Source: Hydnum rufescens UP504 (taxonomy: Eukaryota; Basidiomycota; Agaricomycetes; Cantharellales; Hydnaceae). Taken from it: 64,000 nt of DNA. A model generated the notes under the pieces. That model was not told the origin of the DNA, made no database searches, and saw only the letters and a list, made by a program, of their open reading frames with translations. Every line of letters begins with the position of its first letter. Position 1 is the stretch's first letter. Shown piece after piece: positions 1 through 12,300 of this stretch. The position numbers were made by a program, and so were the translations under genes. The stretch spans positions 7,106-71,105 of the forward strand of contig MU129157.1 of the NCBI GenBank assembly GCA_014904985.1. The letters run 5' to 3'.

Positions 1-871
1 AGCTCATGGAGTCAGCTGGAAGGTACTCAGACTGTAGTCCGGAGTAGAACAGAAATCCTGAGTTTAACATTAAGGGAATAGGTACAGTGAGGGCTAACCT
101 GTAGTCTGGAGTAGAAGCGAAAGAAGTTTGACAGGCTCATGAGCTGCTCCAGTCGTTTTGGCAATGGGACCAGAAACAACACTAGGATGAGCAATGATCC
201 TATGAGAACCACTAATGGGTCCACCAGGACCACTGGCAATCATTGTTCCAGAACCAGTTACACAACTTGGATTGCCATGAGAAACGCTGAGTGAATCAAG
301 ATTATAAGAATAAGGATAACTCTCTAGGGGTGAGATGTTAATGTACAATTAAAACCTCATCCCACAGCTCATCTAGCACCAAGAGGGGGAAGTGGAATCA
401 TAGTATGTGTGCCTGATGCACAGCACTGCTGTGAATTTTCCCTCCAATCATCATCCACAGGTGCCCTTTGGGTCATGTGCCAACCTTCTCCCTCCTGAAA
501 ACACTGGTCACTCATCCCTCTGCATTGGACATGCCCAATTGTGTGCATGAGGATATGCATTGTCCCAATGAGGATGAGACCCAGGCGAATGGGAATGGGG
601 ATCATGGTCGCATGGCCTATACTGGTCTTCATGTGGAACATGGTGAGACGCATTGAAGCCTGTACTAAGCTGGGAACAAGGGGGGGAGCGAGGAGGTGAA
701 CACAAATGCAAATGATGAGAATGGTAACAAGAATGAGAATGAGAACAGGGACAGGGATGGGGACCAGGCCCAGGACCAGAATGAGAGGGTGAATAAGATC
801 ATGTAGAAGGATGTGAATAAGTCTTAGTCTGAAATTGGCTGATGTGGTTCACAGGTGAAGTCCGTTGCCCA
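1..871. other. No convincing gene; low-complexity DNA
   Basis: Only short open frames occur here (for example 94-348 and 508-711 on the minus strand, the latter histidine- and proline-rich). None has a recognisable motif. Bases about 700-800 are purine-rich repeats of GAGAATG/GGGACAGG type. This may be the decayed 3' continuation of the family A pseudogene that follows, but nothing proves it. Confidence 0.4.
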
Positions 872-3240
872 TCAAGAACACTGGGGGAAACCTGTGAGGC
901 AAAGAATTTTGAATGGTAGGAACAATGACAGATTTAGTCTGAGCTCCCCCCCCATGTCCTCCAGCTCCAAAAAGTAAGAATTGGGTGACAGAGAGACTAT
1001 AAGGGAGGGGGAATGAAGGGGCTCTTTCTGAGCAATTGGAGCTGGCGTAGATGGGGGAAGTGCAGACTCACATAAAAAGAATTCTTGTGGACTGGACTCA
1101 GGAGTGGGCTCGCAAGGTGCAGGCTCAGGGGTGGGCTCGTGAGGTGTGGGCTCAGGGGTGGGCTCATGAGGTGTGGGCTCGGGAGTGGGCTTGCGAGGTG
1201 CAGGCTCAGGGGTGGGCTTGCAAGGTGTGGGCTCAGGGGTGGGCTCACAAGGTGCAGGCTCTGGAGTGGGCTTGTGAGGTGTGGGCTTGGGGGTGGGCTT
1301 GCAAGGCAGGGGCTTGTGAGTGGGCTGGGAAGTGGGCTTGTGAGGCACAGGCTCAGGAGGAGTGGACTCCAGGGGTGTGGGTCCAGGTGAAGTGATGTGA
1401 GTCAGTAAGGTTGAAGCAGGCTGAGGGGGGACAATGGGGGGAGGCAGTTGGGGGGCTTCTGGTGGAGGTTGAGAACTTGAAGACAACCCTAACCCAGAGC
1501 CACTGGTGACCTCAGTGGCCTCGGCAGTTTTGTAGGCAGTGAAGCATCTGCAACATTTTGCTTCATTCCTTGCTGTGTTATCCCTGCCAGGAACTCTCCA
1601 CTCCACTACAATACATGCATTGAACTCACTTAACTTCTGCTTCTTCATCCCAATGGCTCCATGCAGCATATGTTTCACCTTGTCTAGAGCAAATGTATTG
1701 CCATCCTTTGCTTGCTGCATTAAGTCACGAGCATCTCTTGCAGCAACAGCCATCTGCTCGTCTGCTGTGACTTTTGCTCACCTTAGCTTGTCGAACCCAG
1801 CCTTGCACTGTGCCAGATAATCTTTGTATGGCTCGCCTCTGATTGGCTGGACATAATCAGGTAGCCTTTCTTCTTCTTCTTCTTCTTCTTCTTCCTCATC
1901 ATCATCTTCTCCTCCATTCCAGAATGCATCCATTTGCTCTACAGTGGGCAGAGGCTCTGTGAACAACCCAGGCCACAAAGGGGGATGCATATCCCCCCCA
2001 AATGCGTCTGGTGGTGGTGATGGTGAGGAGGTGACTGGAGAACTGAGAAGAGAATCCTGTGATGAGTGTGATGACATGTGATGGTGACAGCAGAGGTGAA
2101 TGTGAACCCAGACATGATGATGTGTGTGAAGGTGATGGTGATGGCAGAGGTGAATGTGAACCCAGATGTGATGAATAAAGTGGAGGGGGAGTGAAGGGCC
2201 CAGCACCAAATATTTGACAAAGAGAAGTATACATGTGAGAGGAAGGGGATGTTGGACCATTGGAGAAAAGCACATTGAAAACTGTATCTTCCATACTCGT
2301 GCCAAGAGGTACCCCAGGATAGGAGGTTGGAGTGATAAACCAAGGAGAGGGGCAATCATGCTCTATGATGAGCTGCACGCAAAGATCATGATAGGCTATG
2401 TTGTTGCCTTTCTTCTCCAGAGTAGCCTCCAGCTCCTCTCGACTGAAGTGATCACCCAACTGTTGAGTGGCCTTGACATCCATCGAGCAATCTCTGAACC
2501 AAATGCCCCACAATGGTAATCCATGCAATACAAAATTCATGAGCCAGGGCCCCGTTGCTGAATGCAGATACATTGTTCCAATGAGGTTGTCATTGACCCC
2601 AAAATGAGGACAAGGGTGGTGAAGCACAGAAACAAATATGATCAATACACATGTGCATAATCATATGGGCCAAAGCACCATATTCGTACATGGCACACAG
2701 AAATCGTTGACTAATTGGCCCATAGCCTCACGATTATTCATTGTAGATGACAACAGATCGACAGTAAATGGAGAGTTGGCCAGGATTTGGGCCCCATGGG
2801 GTGGACAATATTAGACATTTCTTTGTCAAGGTCCATCTTTGGGCAACCAACCACCAGTTCTTGTACCAAGTATGCCTATCACTGATAAAACCCTCAAAAT
2901 GTTGTTGACAGGAGTTGGTCAGTTGGACACCATCGGAAACCTGCTCAACCTCCACATCATGAGCCATGACTGGATCATCGAGAGTACGCGAGATGTAGCC
3001 AAGGTACAGCATTTGTGACAAATACATGGTGGGAATCCATGTGTAATCTAATGGATAAAGGGTGCCCACATCCCAGTTTGTGAACCACGAGCGAGAGATA
3101 GAAGACTGATCCTGGTCATAAATGATGGAGTCCACATTGGGAGGACACTGCCATGTGTATTGGAAAGGACGATGACTATTCGAAAACAAAACACTCCATT
3201 CAATCCATCAGATAATGGGGACTGGCTTGCTATCGTCATA
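872..3240 (-). pseudogene. Family A unrecognised gene, copy A1, frameshifted
   Basis: Read from 3240 to 872, this stretch is a broken homologue of the gene at 48012-45985. Shared landmarks in the same order are a Trp-rich block (WYKNWWLVAQRW, near 2850), FGVNDNLIG with HGLPLWGIW (2590-2500), a PSPWFI block (near 2340), an acidic Glu run (near 1890) and [17 protein letters not shown] leading to CIVVEW (1770-1600). The matching blocks sit in different frames, for instance a shift just before FGVN near 2590-2620, so the copy is not translatable as it stands. After 1500 the frame becomes a proline-rich repeat absent from the sister copy. I do not recognise the family or any catalytic motif. Its position upstream of, and opposite in strand to, KDZ-1 parallels copy A2 and KDZ-2. 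Confidence 0.6.
1083..1390. repeat. 27-bp proline-rich coding minisatellite
   Basis: A run of about eleven imperfect 27-bp units encodes, on the minus strand, repeated nonapeptides of the type EPTPEPTPH. It lies inside the 3' part of the family A1 pseudogene. All frames on both strands stay open because of the repeat, so the plus-strand frames here are shadows. Confidence 0.75.
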
Positions 3241-4289
3241 CATCCTCTGATCTAGCATAAAATCTAAAGCTTTTGGTCAGAAAACTTGTCCCAACCCAAT
3301 GATTTTCCATACAACTTACCATCTTGGCAATGACGAGACCAAGTTTCATAGTCATTAACAGTCATGTATGGGCCCCCAAATGAATAGAATTGGCTGGAAG
3401 ATCCTGAATCGATCCATCTGCATCTGCCCACATTACTGGTTGATGTTTCTGGGAGTTCTCACCTGCCACCATGCTAGAGGAAAATGACAGGTGAATAACC
3501 TTGGCCATACTGAGAGCCTAGAGTCAACAGATGCAGCAGATCACTAGGGTAAATGCCCCTCACCATGCTAATGACAGTGACAGACATACTGCACAGTGGC
3601 TGATTGTGCGAAGTTTCCATAGGCAGATAATTCTGTGGAACTTTCCAGGGCAGCCTTGTTCAAAACTCCAACACTCACTCTTCACTGACAAGTCCATTGT
3701 GTCTGACAGTGTACTGTAGCTCTCACCTACAGTGTGTCTCAGCCAAATACATCTGGAATCTGCATCTTCAAAATGCCTAGTACCTCACAGCTGTGATACA
3801 TCAACAATGTTCTTGTCTGTCACTGTCTGTACAACCCCTTACCTTGTACATTTTGACACCTTCTTCACATCCATCCGAGTTTGCTAATCCCTGTCCTAGC
3901 CCACCATTTCCACTTGCACCAGGAGAGGTCAATGGGAAGAGGCTTTTTCAAGTGTTCAAAGGAACCTTTTGGATGCAAGTTCTGGGGTGAGTGATCCCAC
4001 ACAATCGTAGGCATGTAGCAACTAACATTCTATTAGTGTGGTCAGGTGAGGATGATCCCGATCTTGTACAATCCAATCTGATCCCAATGCGCCCTCATCC
4101 AATTTCATCCCCAATGCGTCCCCATCCAATTTCATCCCCAATGCATCCCCATCCAATTCAACCTCCAATGTGTCTCTGTCCTATTCTCAACCTTCTGGCA
4201 CCTCTGGCATGACCCTTGTCGACTTGCTTCAAAGTGAAATCAGGGGTTTGTGTAATGAGCTTCATCAGCTCTGCAATGAACTTGATGAA
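3241..4289. other. No recognisable gene; small 27-bp tandem repeat
   Basis: I see no supported gene. Bases 4087-4180 hold about three and a half copies of a 27-bp unit (ATGCGTCCCCATCCAATTTC plus CATCCCCA-like ending). Downstream, about 4212-4310, a plus-strand frame reads CNELDERCWREKSLPHR. A similar CWRDKSLHHR occurs on the plus strand near 34370, so both may be the tail of a lost gene adjoining repeat X. Confidence 0.4.
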
Positions 4290-5830
4290 CGGTGTTGGAG
4301 GGAAAAATCCCTACCACATAGAGTTCCATTTCAGCATTGAATTTTCTGATGAACAAGTTAAAAATGTACCAATATGTCATTCCAATATCAAGTCTTTCGT
4401 CTGTTCATGGATGAGCATGAATTCCATATGTCTGAAAAGATGTAAATGGAATGCTCATTTCCTTGTACACGAGTCAATCTCCCAGGGTCTTCAACAGGCC
4501 ACAGGGACTGTATTCATTTATGCCCTACCATAAGCCATGAGATGGTGGACCCGGCAATTCAACTTGCCCTTCTGTATATCGTCTTGAATTCTCCTTCAAT
4601 CTACTCATACGGATCTTGCTGCCTTAAGGGTGATCCTAACGAATGGTGATTATGTAATACGATGGATTACACACCCGGGCCTTCATTCCTACTTGCGGAT
4701 GCATTACATAATCAAATAGGGGCAAATGCGGCACTCTCAAGGAGTATTTTTCGAATTTCTCCGTCATTTTTGATCGGATCGGCTCGGGAAAGTAGCGCCC
4801 AGAAAGATACGATTCATACCTATCCGAAGATACCAAGTACGAGTCAATCCGATGAAAACTGCACGTTCCAGAACGATTTTACTATGGAATCCATGCTCTC
4901 AAGGAGTATTTTCCGCTTTTCAAAGTCAATTCGTATCCGATCGACTCGTAAATATAGCGCCCTGAAAGCTGTGATCAATACCTATCGAATGATACCGATT
5001 ACGTGTTCATCGGATCAGAACTGAGGCTTCTGGAACGATTTCACCTGCTCATTCATAATAAGAAGGTGTATTTTTCGAATTTCTCTGTCAGTTTTGATCG
5101 GATTTGCATGAAACGACCGCGCCTAGAAAGGTATTGAAAATGCCCATCCAGTGGTATGAAGGGCGTCACGAACGAAGAAGAACTCGGTGTTCTACATACG
5201 AATTTCCCCCTTGTCTCAGGAGAACATCATTCCCCCTTCCAATTTTCAAATATTGAATATTGTCCGGCAGCCTTATATCCAAAGGATAGGACGTTCAGGA
5301 CGACTCATTCCACCATTCCTCAAGGGAATCTGTCCAAAAGGGAACGAGAAATAGTCATTTTATGCTCTATCCTATCCCCAGACTTGTAAATTGAATATCT
5401 CTGTCAGTTTTGAAGCTTTTGACTTGATTCCTTTTTCTACATATTTCCCCTATCCCCCTGCTTCCATCGGATATTTGATCTCATAGCCGGGTTGTATATT
5501 AAGCGAATTGTGTTGAAAATTCCATTGTCTTCCCCCTCCCCAGTCTGAAGCACTGAAGTATTGCTGCTGGATTCCCAGGCGAATTCCATCTGAGGACATT
5601 GCTACTACTACACTTTGTCTAAGGCCACAAGACTAGGACCTTGGAGTGTGGGATTTGTGGCATAATTTCCCCTTTATTCATCTGCTTGGGCAACTACTGC
5701 TGACAGCGGATTATCTTCTATCCTAAAGACCCTCCTACACTCGGACCTGAACATTCAGATTATTTTGGTGGCCCCCGTTCTTTGTTCTCGATTCCATATC
5801 GCAGACTGTGGCAGAGATTCCCCCATTTCT
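4290..5830. repeat. Dispersed repeat X, copy 1
   Basis: This 1.5-kb stretch is colinear with 34370-35731. Shared landmarks include a GGAGGGA..AAATCCCTAC start, a GCAATTCAACTTGCC block, TGCCTTAAGGG followed by GTGATTATGTAA, two or three CpG-rich units of about 165 bp, a block ending AAGGGAACTTGTCC-like, TTTTGAAG..TTGACTTGATT, and CACTCGGACCTGAAC near the end. Neither copy has a long frame. It may be a regulatory or terminal part of a larger mobile element, since copy 2 lies inside the nested 22-kb element. Confidence 0.65.
4735..5150. repeat. CpG-rich ~165-bp tandem units (R165), 3 copies
   Basis: Three units spaced by about 163 bp start with a GGAGTATTTTTCGAATTTCT-like sequence, continue through CGTCAGTTTTGATCGGATCG and AGAAAGATACGA, and end in GGTACCAA-like sequence. 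The same unit recurs near 34805, 40845 and 44505. They are much richer in CpG than the surrounding DNA. Short open frames cross them on both strands but show no codon logic. Confidence 0.75.
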
Positions 5831-6208
5831 CTTGCTTACAATGGGATGGAGATTTGAGGCTGGCTAACAAGAGGCACCAAGACCTGGTTGCCAACTTGGA
5901 GAAATTGCTCACTAGTTCTTGATTTTTTTTGTCCAAATTGTACAAATCTGCCAATCCTCTCAATTCATGTGCTCACTGGAATGATTGCAATACTCATTGA
6001 TTTAAGGTGACAAAGAGTAAATTTGGTGACACAAATAGAATAATTATACTGGCTGTGCAGTCTCCTCAGTGAGACTGATATAATATATGGTACCCTCACT
6101 GGTATTCCATCCATCACTGTTAATACAGTCTGTGCTGCATGTAGTAAAAAGGTTTAGGGGCCATAAGTACCCACACTCAAACAGTCAGCTGTCATAGAGT
6201 AATTAAAA
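5831..6208. other. No feature recognised
   Basis: AT-rich sequence with no supported gene or repeat. Confidence 0.4.
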
Positions 6209-6580
6209 GTACTATATATATCTATTTTCAGCAACAAAATTTTGGTACTGCAGAGCTTGCAAATGAAAATCCCACTAGTAAAAATGGGCTCACCACTACA
6301 TGTGACACATGCAGTGTGGTTGTACACCTGAATGCTATCACTCCCTAAAATTGAATAACTTCAAACTTTGCCCAACCTGTTATGCCAATGGTCACTTTTC
6401 TTCCAAGATGTTTAGTGGGGACTTCATCTGGCTTGTATCTGCAAGTGAATTCAAGTATGCAGATGGCATCCACACAGACAATTGGACCAATGCTGAGACC
6501 CTCCTTTTGCTCAAAGGTATTGAGATGTTTGAAAACAATTGGGGTACAGTTAGCAAGCATGACCCTAGTGACCACTGAAT
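6209..6580 (+). pseudogene. SWI3/RSC8 (SMARCC-type) ZZ-finger and SANT fragment
   Basis: A plus-strand fragment carries the ZZ-type zinc finger of SWI3/RSC8/SMARCC chromatin-remodelling subunits followed by the start of its SANT domain. The finger begins TTCDTC (frame of 6297), shifts frame, then continues as CTPECYHSLKLNNF, LCPTCYANG and KMFSGDF (6320-6425). The SANT start reads WTNAETLLLLKGIEMF then NNWGTVSKH (6482-6560). In the intact family this is where WTxQETLLLLEGLEMF..DW occurs. The SWIRM domain, the rest of SANT and the C-terminus are absent and at least one frameshift lies near 6315. It is therefore a captured or relic piece of a nuclear SWI/SNF-RSC gene, not a working copy. It follows a splice-acceptor-like CTATTTTCAG at 6223-6232. 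Confidence 0.8.
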
Positions 6581-6729
6581 ACATTCATGAATTCAAGCAC
6601 TGGGATAGGAGAAGCCACTAATGTTGATGATGATTCATCTGAAAACAAGGATTAATTCTATATGGGATACAAGGGCCATGGTCATATAAGTATGAAGTAC
6701 TATAATACTATTTCAGGGACCCCCATATT

Positions 6730-6990
6730 AAAAGTACCATAAACACTATTTTCAGCAACAAATTTTCTTCTCAACCATGACTTCTGATCATTCTACTACT
6801 ACAAAGCGCCATGGTCGACCTTGGAAGTATGATACCTCAGAGCTTCAAAGAGAGGCCTGAAATGCTCAGAGACGGGCTCGGTATGCACAAGTACGAAAAA
6901 AGTGAATTAGTATTAGGGTGTTATGGACAGCTAAACTAACTACATTCATGAATTAAAGCTCTGGGATAGGACAGCCCACCAATGCTAATA
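6730..6990 (+). pseudogene. Second captured module with AT-hook-like fragment
   Basis: This module repeats the borders of the SWI3 module. CTATTTTCAGCAACAAA recurs (6223 and about 6746), and TACATTCATGAATT followed by CTGGGATAGG recurs (6579 and 6943). Between the borders is a different payload. ATG at 6779 opens TSDHSTTTKRHGRPWKYDTS, a basic GRP-type AT-hook-like motif, followed by a stop at 6860 and an Arg-rich tail (NAQRRARYAQVRKK). I cannot assign the source gene. The shared borders with different payloads are the notable point. Confidence 0.5.
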
Positions 6991-7097
6991 GCCACAACAA
7001 ATATGGTACAAAAGAAGATGAAGTAAAGGGTGTCCATGAGGACTATGAGAGTAATGACGACAGTGGTAAAGAGGATCATGAACAGGATGGCAAGGAG

Positions 7098-7313
7098 ATG
7101 GGGGATGCAATTGACGAGGGTGAGGATGAAATTGGAATATCACATCATGGGGTGAAGACACTCCAAACTGAGGAGGGTTTAATGTTGTGGAAGGCAGAGA
7201 GGGAAATTAAAGCATTGCAAGAGAAATGGACATCCGCATTGGAGCTGATAGATGTGTTGGAGAAAGCAAATACTGATCTTAGAGAAGAGTTGCAGGAGTG
7301 GAGGGCAAGATAA
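7098..7313 (+). CDS. Short acidic coiled-coil ORF, unassigned
   Basis: A 71-residue frame is acidic at its start (EGEDEI) and then has heptad-like Leu spacing (ALQEKWTSALELIDVLEKAN), consistent with a coiled coil. The frame is open upstream from about 7005 with an acidic run (EDYESNDDSGKEDHEQDG), so it may be the last exon of the gene remnants at 6.7-7.0 kb. No family is recognised. Confidence 0.35.
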   Translation: MGDAIDEGEDEIGISHHGVKTLQTEEGLMLWKAEREIKALQEKWTSALELIDVLEKANTDLREELQEWRAR

Positions 7314-8845
7314 ATTATATACTACATGGTCAATGCATACCTCTGATTCAGGCCTAGTAAAATTCAACAACCAAGCCAGAACCAGCATTTGGCAAGGACA
7401 CGCCTGCCCTGGACAATTTGTGCATGAGGAGTAAGGTGTAGACTCCCGGCACCCCAGGTACCAGCACTAAGTGTGGCCGAGCCAATGCTGGGTTTGGCTA
7501 TGGGGCAGGGACAAGCAGAAGAGTGCTTTCATCGTGCATGACAGTATCTTTGTCTGGATTGGCAGTACCCTCAGCCAGGTCATTTGCACCCACTTTCTGA
7601 CATTTCTGGAATCATAGGTAGCGACATGGGCTAGTTTTGCATTTGTTTGTCTCTGTGGCAGAGCCAGAGGAGGCAATAGAAGGTGTGGTGGTAGACAGTG
7701 CAATGTTAGATGGCATGATGGTAGATGGCACAACAGTAGATGGTGCAATGGTAGGCAAGGAAGCAGTAGATGAGGCAGGGATGGTATACCACCATTGGGG
7801 TGTCTCCTTGTACTGCAGAATGGAAGGAAGATGAAGAGGTGGGGACACAATGGGCTTCATTTTATTCAAAGTCAAGTGAAAGTGTTTGCGATAATCGCCT
7901 GGCAGGGTGGTAATGGGAGACAAGCCTCTGCAGATTACAACTGATAACTTGCAGAAACCTATCCTTAGCAAGAGTCAGTGATTAGTGGACATACCTGTGG
8001 ACTGAACCACATACCTTCTGTTTTGGCATGCTGGTCAGTCTCAAAACTACAAGGGAGGATCTGAATGATGCAGGCACAGTTCTCTAGATCAACACTGTCA
8101 ATCATGATATCATTGATATTATAACATCCAATCATTGGGGATGCATTGCAGAGAGTCTGCAGTAGGTAGAGCTGCAACTTTTGAGGGATCTCAAATCAAG
8201 CATGAATAAAGCCTGAGAATGAATAAACCTACCCAGGGATGCCACCAGATGCAATAAATGCACATTTCAAGGCGACAACAGAAGGCAATGAGATGAGCTA
8301 ACCCATACAGCCAGAGAAGACTGAGAGATTGGTTCCATGAGCATGCATGAAAGTTTTCAGAAATACTGGGTATTCCATCAATGAAGACATATTGCTTCCT
8401 GGAGAAAAATGAGAATGAGAGGATGGGTGACTTGATGAGAAGTACCTGGTCACATTGGAGGACATGATCGGCCAAGGCTAACACTTGGCGACCACACCCC
8501 CACTATGAAAGATGCAACAAGGCATCTAAAAATAGAGGATATCAGTGAACAAGGTACTTAGAAGGCAAAGGTATGGAGGGCTATGAACTGGTAATTCCTG
8601 TAGGGAGTGTCAAATTTTTGACAGTGGGAATTTCTGAATGCCGCTCCACATCAGCAGAGACTTGCATCGCGGCTTTGCCTGCATTTGTGTGCCTTCTCAA
8701 CAGACTTCTTTCTCAGCATCCACAAATTCACCTGCTGCAGAGACATACATCTAGGTTTGTGATGATTTCAGACTGTTATTTTAACTACTCATCTCTTGCC
8801 CTAAAGAAACACTGCCTACTGAGATCTGTTCATTAAAATCTCTTT
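7314..8845. other. Unassigned minus-strand ORF fragments
   Basis: Minus-strand frames occur at 8484-8191, 8177-7965 and 7971-7612. The last is Ser/Thr/Pro-rich with repeats of the form APSTVVPSTIMPS from a 12-15 bp degenerate repeat at about 7680-7760. Possible splice sites exist but no conserved domain can be seen, and the pieces cannot be joined with confidence. Bases 8485-8845 hold nothing recognisable. Confidence 0.35.
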
Positions 8846-9315
8846 TTGTCCCATGGTGACGAAGGACATGCTTGGCAGCTGAGTCTGTGTTGTGTGCCTT
8901 CTAGACCTGTTTATCACACCCTCTTTTCAATGCATGGTGGTGAAGGACATGCTCAATGGCTGAGTCTGTGTTGTGCACCTTCTAGGCCTGTTTATCATGC
9001 CCTCTTCTCAATGCAAGGTGGTGAAGGACATGCTCAATGGCCAAGTCTGTGTTGTGCACCTTCTAGACCTGTTTATCACACCCTCTTTTCAATGCAAGGT
9101 GGTGAAGGACGTGCTCAACGGCCAAGTCTGTGTTGTGCACCTTCTAGACCTGTTCATCACACCCTCTTTTTAGTGCATGGGGGTGAAGGACATGCTCAAC
9201 AGCCAAGTCTGTGTTGTGCACCTTCTAGACCTGTTCATCATGCCCTCTTTTCAATGCATGGTGGCAGAGGACGTGTCTAGCAGCCGAGTCTGTGTTGTAC
9301 ACCTTCCAGATGTGT
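8846..9315. repeat. 84-bp minisatellite, about 5.5 copies
   Basis: Five and a half units of 84 bp, with landmarks GTGGTGAAGGACATGCTCAA, AAGTCTGTGTTGTGCACCTT and CTAGACCTGTTTATCA. Because 84 is a multiple of three, one plus-strand frame (8846-9280) stays open with 28-residue repeats. That frame has no other sign of coding. The array lies just upstream of KDZ-1. Confidence 0.85.
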
Positions 9316-9389
9316 TCCTTTGTCACTAAACTCGGTAGTCCTATAATCACCAAATCCCTTGCAGCACAATGAACGCAACCACGAAGTGA

Positions 9390-12300
9390 TTGATTCACAA
9401 ACAAAGCTCTACTTCATTGCCATCATCCTCACAGCTCTCTGTCAATCCCTCCATATCCATGGCACCGACTACTCATCCCAGGCACCCTTGTTCCAAATTC
9501 CTGAATGCTGAAGTTGTGGGTGAAGCACCCAGTGGGGTGATCACCAGTCTCTCAAGCAGGAAGCAGTCCACTGCCAAACCATCTACTCGGTCAACATATA
9601 TTGAATCATATCCTCTAAATCTTGACTTTGAGCCAGACATGGCCCTGGCCCCCATTCATCTTGAGCCAGACAAGCTCTCCTGTCATGCACGACGGAAGCA
9701 TGCACAGGCTCACCAGTGGGGTAACGATGTCCTCCCATCTCTCATTCATCCATTTATGAGTTTCCAAAGAGAGTGGAATGCTGGGGCCCAGGTTGATTTG
9801 ACAACCGATCACTGTCTGTGTCCAGAACATCATCGCTTGCTGAAATTGGTTTGTGTCCATATGGAATATCTGGAGGATATCGAGTTGGTTATTTGCTCTC
9901 GTCACCCTGCAGGAATCCAGCTTGTTCATCAGGGGTTCTTCCCTTGCTCTCTGTTAGCTCCAACTTTGGCTGTGAGCTTGGATATGCTTGAGTTTGTGTC
10001 GGATCTGTTTGTAAATATGGCACCTAATGAACAAGCATGGGCAGCAGCCCTTACAAAATATCTCAAGGCTCACGGGCATGAATTTGCCACTGGGGATTCC
10101 CTTTGTTGATGATTTGCCAATGCTCTTGCTCATTACCAAGTTCTTGTTCGACTGGTGAAGGCAGAAATGACCAAAATTACCAACTTCTGTGAATCATTGA
10201 ACTCCACTGTTCCCATGGTCCCAAGATGTTCCTCCCCTCTTGTGCCTCTGCTTGACGAAAGAACCCCAGTCCTAGCTTGAGTATATGCAAACGCCCATAA
10301 TTCCACTGGACCTACCAAAGTTGATGGTGCCCCAGAGTGTCCAAGCCCATATTTGCAATCTCGCTGTGCTCTTTGTTTTGGAGGGAGGCATGCAACCGAT
10401 CTCCAAGCCAGTGTCATCATCTGCATAGATGCAAATTTTCAACTCAAATGCAATCATGGCAAGGACAGAAGGAAAGGTTTTGAGGGTCAGACAGGCAGCA
10501 GGGATCTGGAGATATACTCTCCAAGGATGGTGGAGCTCCCGCAGGCAGAGCTTGATGCAATGGCTGCTAGGATCAATGAGATCTGACTGACAAGGAGGGC
10601 CACAGCTGGAGCAGGCAGGAAGTGGAAGGCCAATGAGCTGGTAGAGGATGACAGAGGTGAACCAGGTGATGATGATGCTGTTGAACTGGGAATGAATGTA
10701 CCAAATTCTGTTCTTGATATCTGTGGTGACTTGTTCATTGTGGCAGACAGTGATTGCATTAAGGCCTCTACTCAACACTTTGATGACACTGGGCTGATGG
10801 CTATGCTTTGTTGGCATGATATTCCAATCTACATTGCCAATATGTGTACTGCAGGTGAGAAGCAGTTCTATGCCTTTGCCCTCATCTCCGCCCTCCTCAG
10901 GGATCTACCTAGTGATTGGACAGTTGGGCTGCTGTATGACATAGCCTGTCAAATCCATTGTAGTCTCCTCAAGTGGAACATCATGCCTGAATGGACAGGA
11001 CACATTGAGTTTGGTGTATCAGTTTTCCATGCATACAGCCACCAATGGACTTGCCAGCTTTGGTACCACCCCAGGAAGTCAGAAAAATGGGGGCTGTCTG
11101 ACAGTGAAGGTTGTGAGAGATTCTGGAGTGAGCTCAGGTGACTTATTCCTGGTCTGCAGGTCACTGGGGTGTGTACATTCACTTGCTAAGCCAGTATTAA
11201 TAAGATATACTGATTATTGGTATTCTTAGTATCACAGACAACTGTTCATAATTGATCTCCAAGTGGAGCATATAGATGAGCTCAAACAGGAGGCTGCAGG
11301 GAAGTGGCTTCATGATCATGTGTTGCGCACCATGGGACATGAGGCCATGGCTGAGGAAAAACTTGGTGAAGACTCAATTGACTATCTCTTGGACCAGTTC
11401 AAGGAGCAGTGCACTTTTCAAAGTAGGCCAATCCCTCAGTAGTCAAAGACAAAGGGATTGCATGTGATAGAACACATTCTGTCTATGTCCCAATCTGCAG
11501 ACTCACTCAGGGTACATCTAAGGGAGCTTACTGATGAGCTTGCAGGCCTTGTGACAGATACTGGAACAGTTGCATTGGAGGATGAGCTGCAGTTGAAGAT
11601 TACTGAGATAAGGGCTAGTGTGCAGCATCTTGAGAGTAATATTGCAAAAAAGACAGAGGAGCTTCATCTTTCTGATCAAAAGTCCCACAAGGAGTTGGAG
11701 TGGTTAAAGACCAACAAGTGGATAAACCTCCAACTGAATATCAGGGTTGTGAGGGACCAGCTCCTGATGAAGCTTAGAGCATGTAAATTTGAGCTTGTGG
11801 GGCTAGAGCATGCAGACACAAGTCGCCAGCTGGACCACAAGACTAAGGAGCATGTGGAAAAGGCAATGAAAGGTCATGTCTCTGGGATTCAAGCAACACT
11901 TAAATGCTATGAAGATATCTGAAAACAGATGATGAAGCTTAGAGGGAAAGGGAATGTTGAAAGGGATGCATATATCCCTCCAGAAATTTCATCATCAGTG
12001 TACAAGCTTGATGTAGATGAAGATATTTGGCAAGTGCCCCATCATGAGGATATGGCAAATTTTCCAGGTGGGAAGGTACCTGCATGGCTTGCAGACAAGG
12101 AAGTCCATGGTGGCATCCAGGCATGCTCAGGAGCTGGTGAACTGCCATGAGGAGCTTAGATGCTGTAAGGCAGAACTCTCCAACCTAAGGTCTTGGTTTT
12201 CAATGCAATGTGTTGCTACCCAGTGCACTGTTGATCTCTGCAATGGTGTGTGGTCCTTCTGACTTGACTAAATTATTGTAAACTAACAGCTGCTGGGATT

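Noticed and set aside
1051..1395. Plus-strand Trp/Gly/Ala-rich open frames
   Set aside because: They are shadows of the 27-bp repeat that encodes the Pro-rich stretch on the minus strand.
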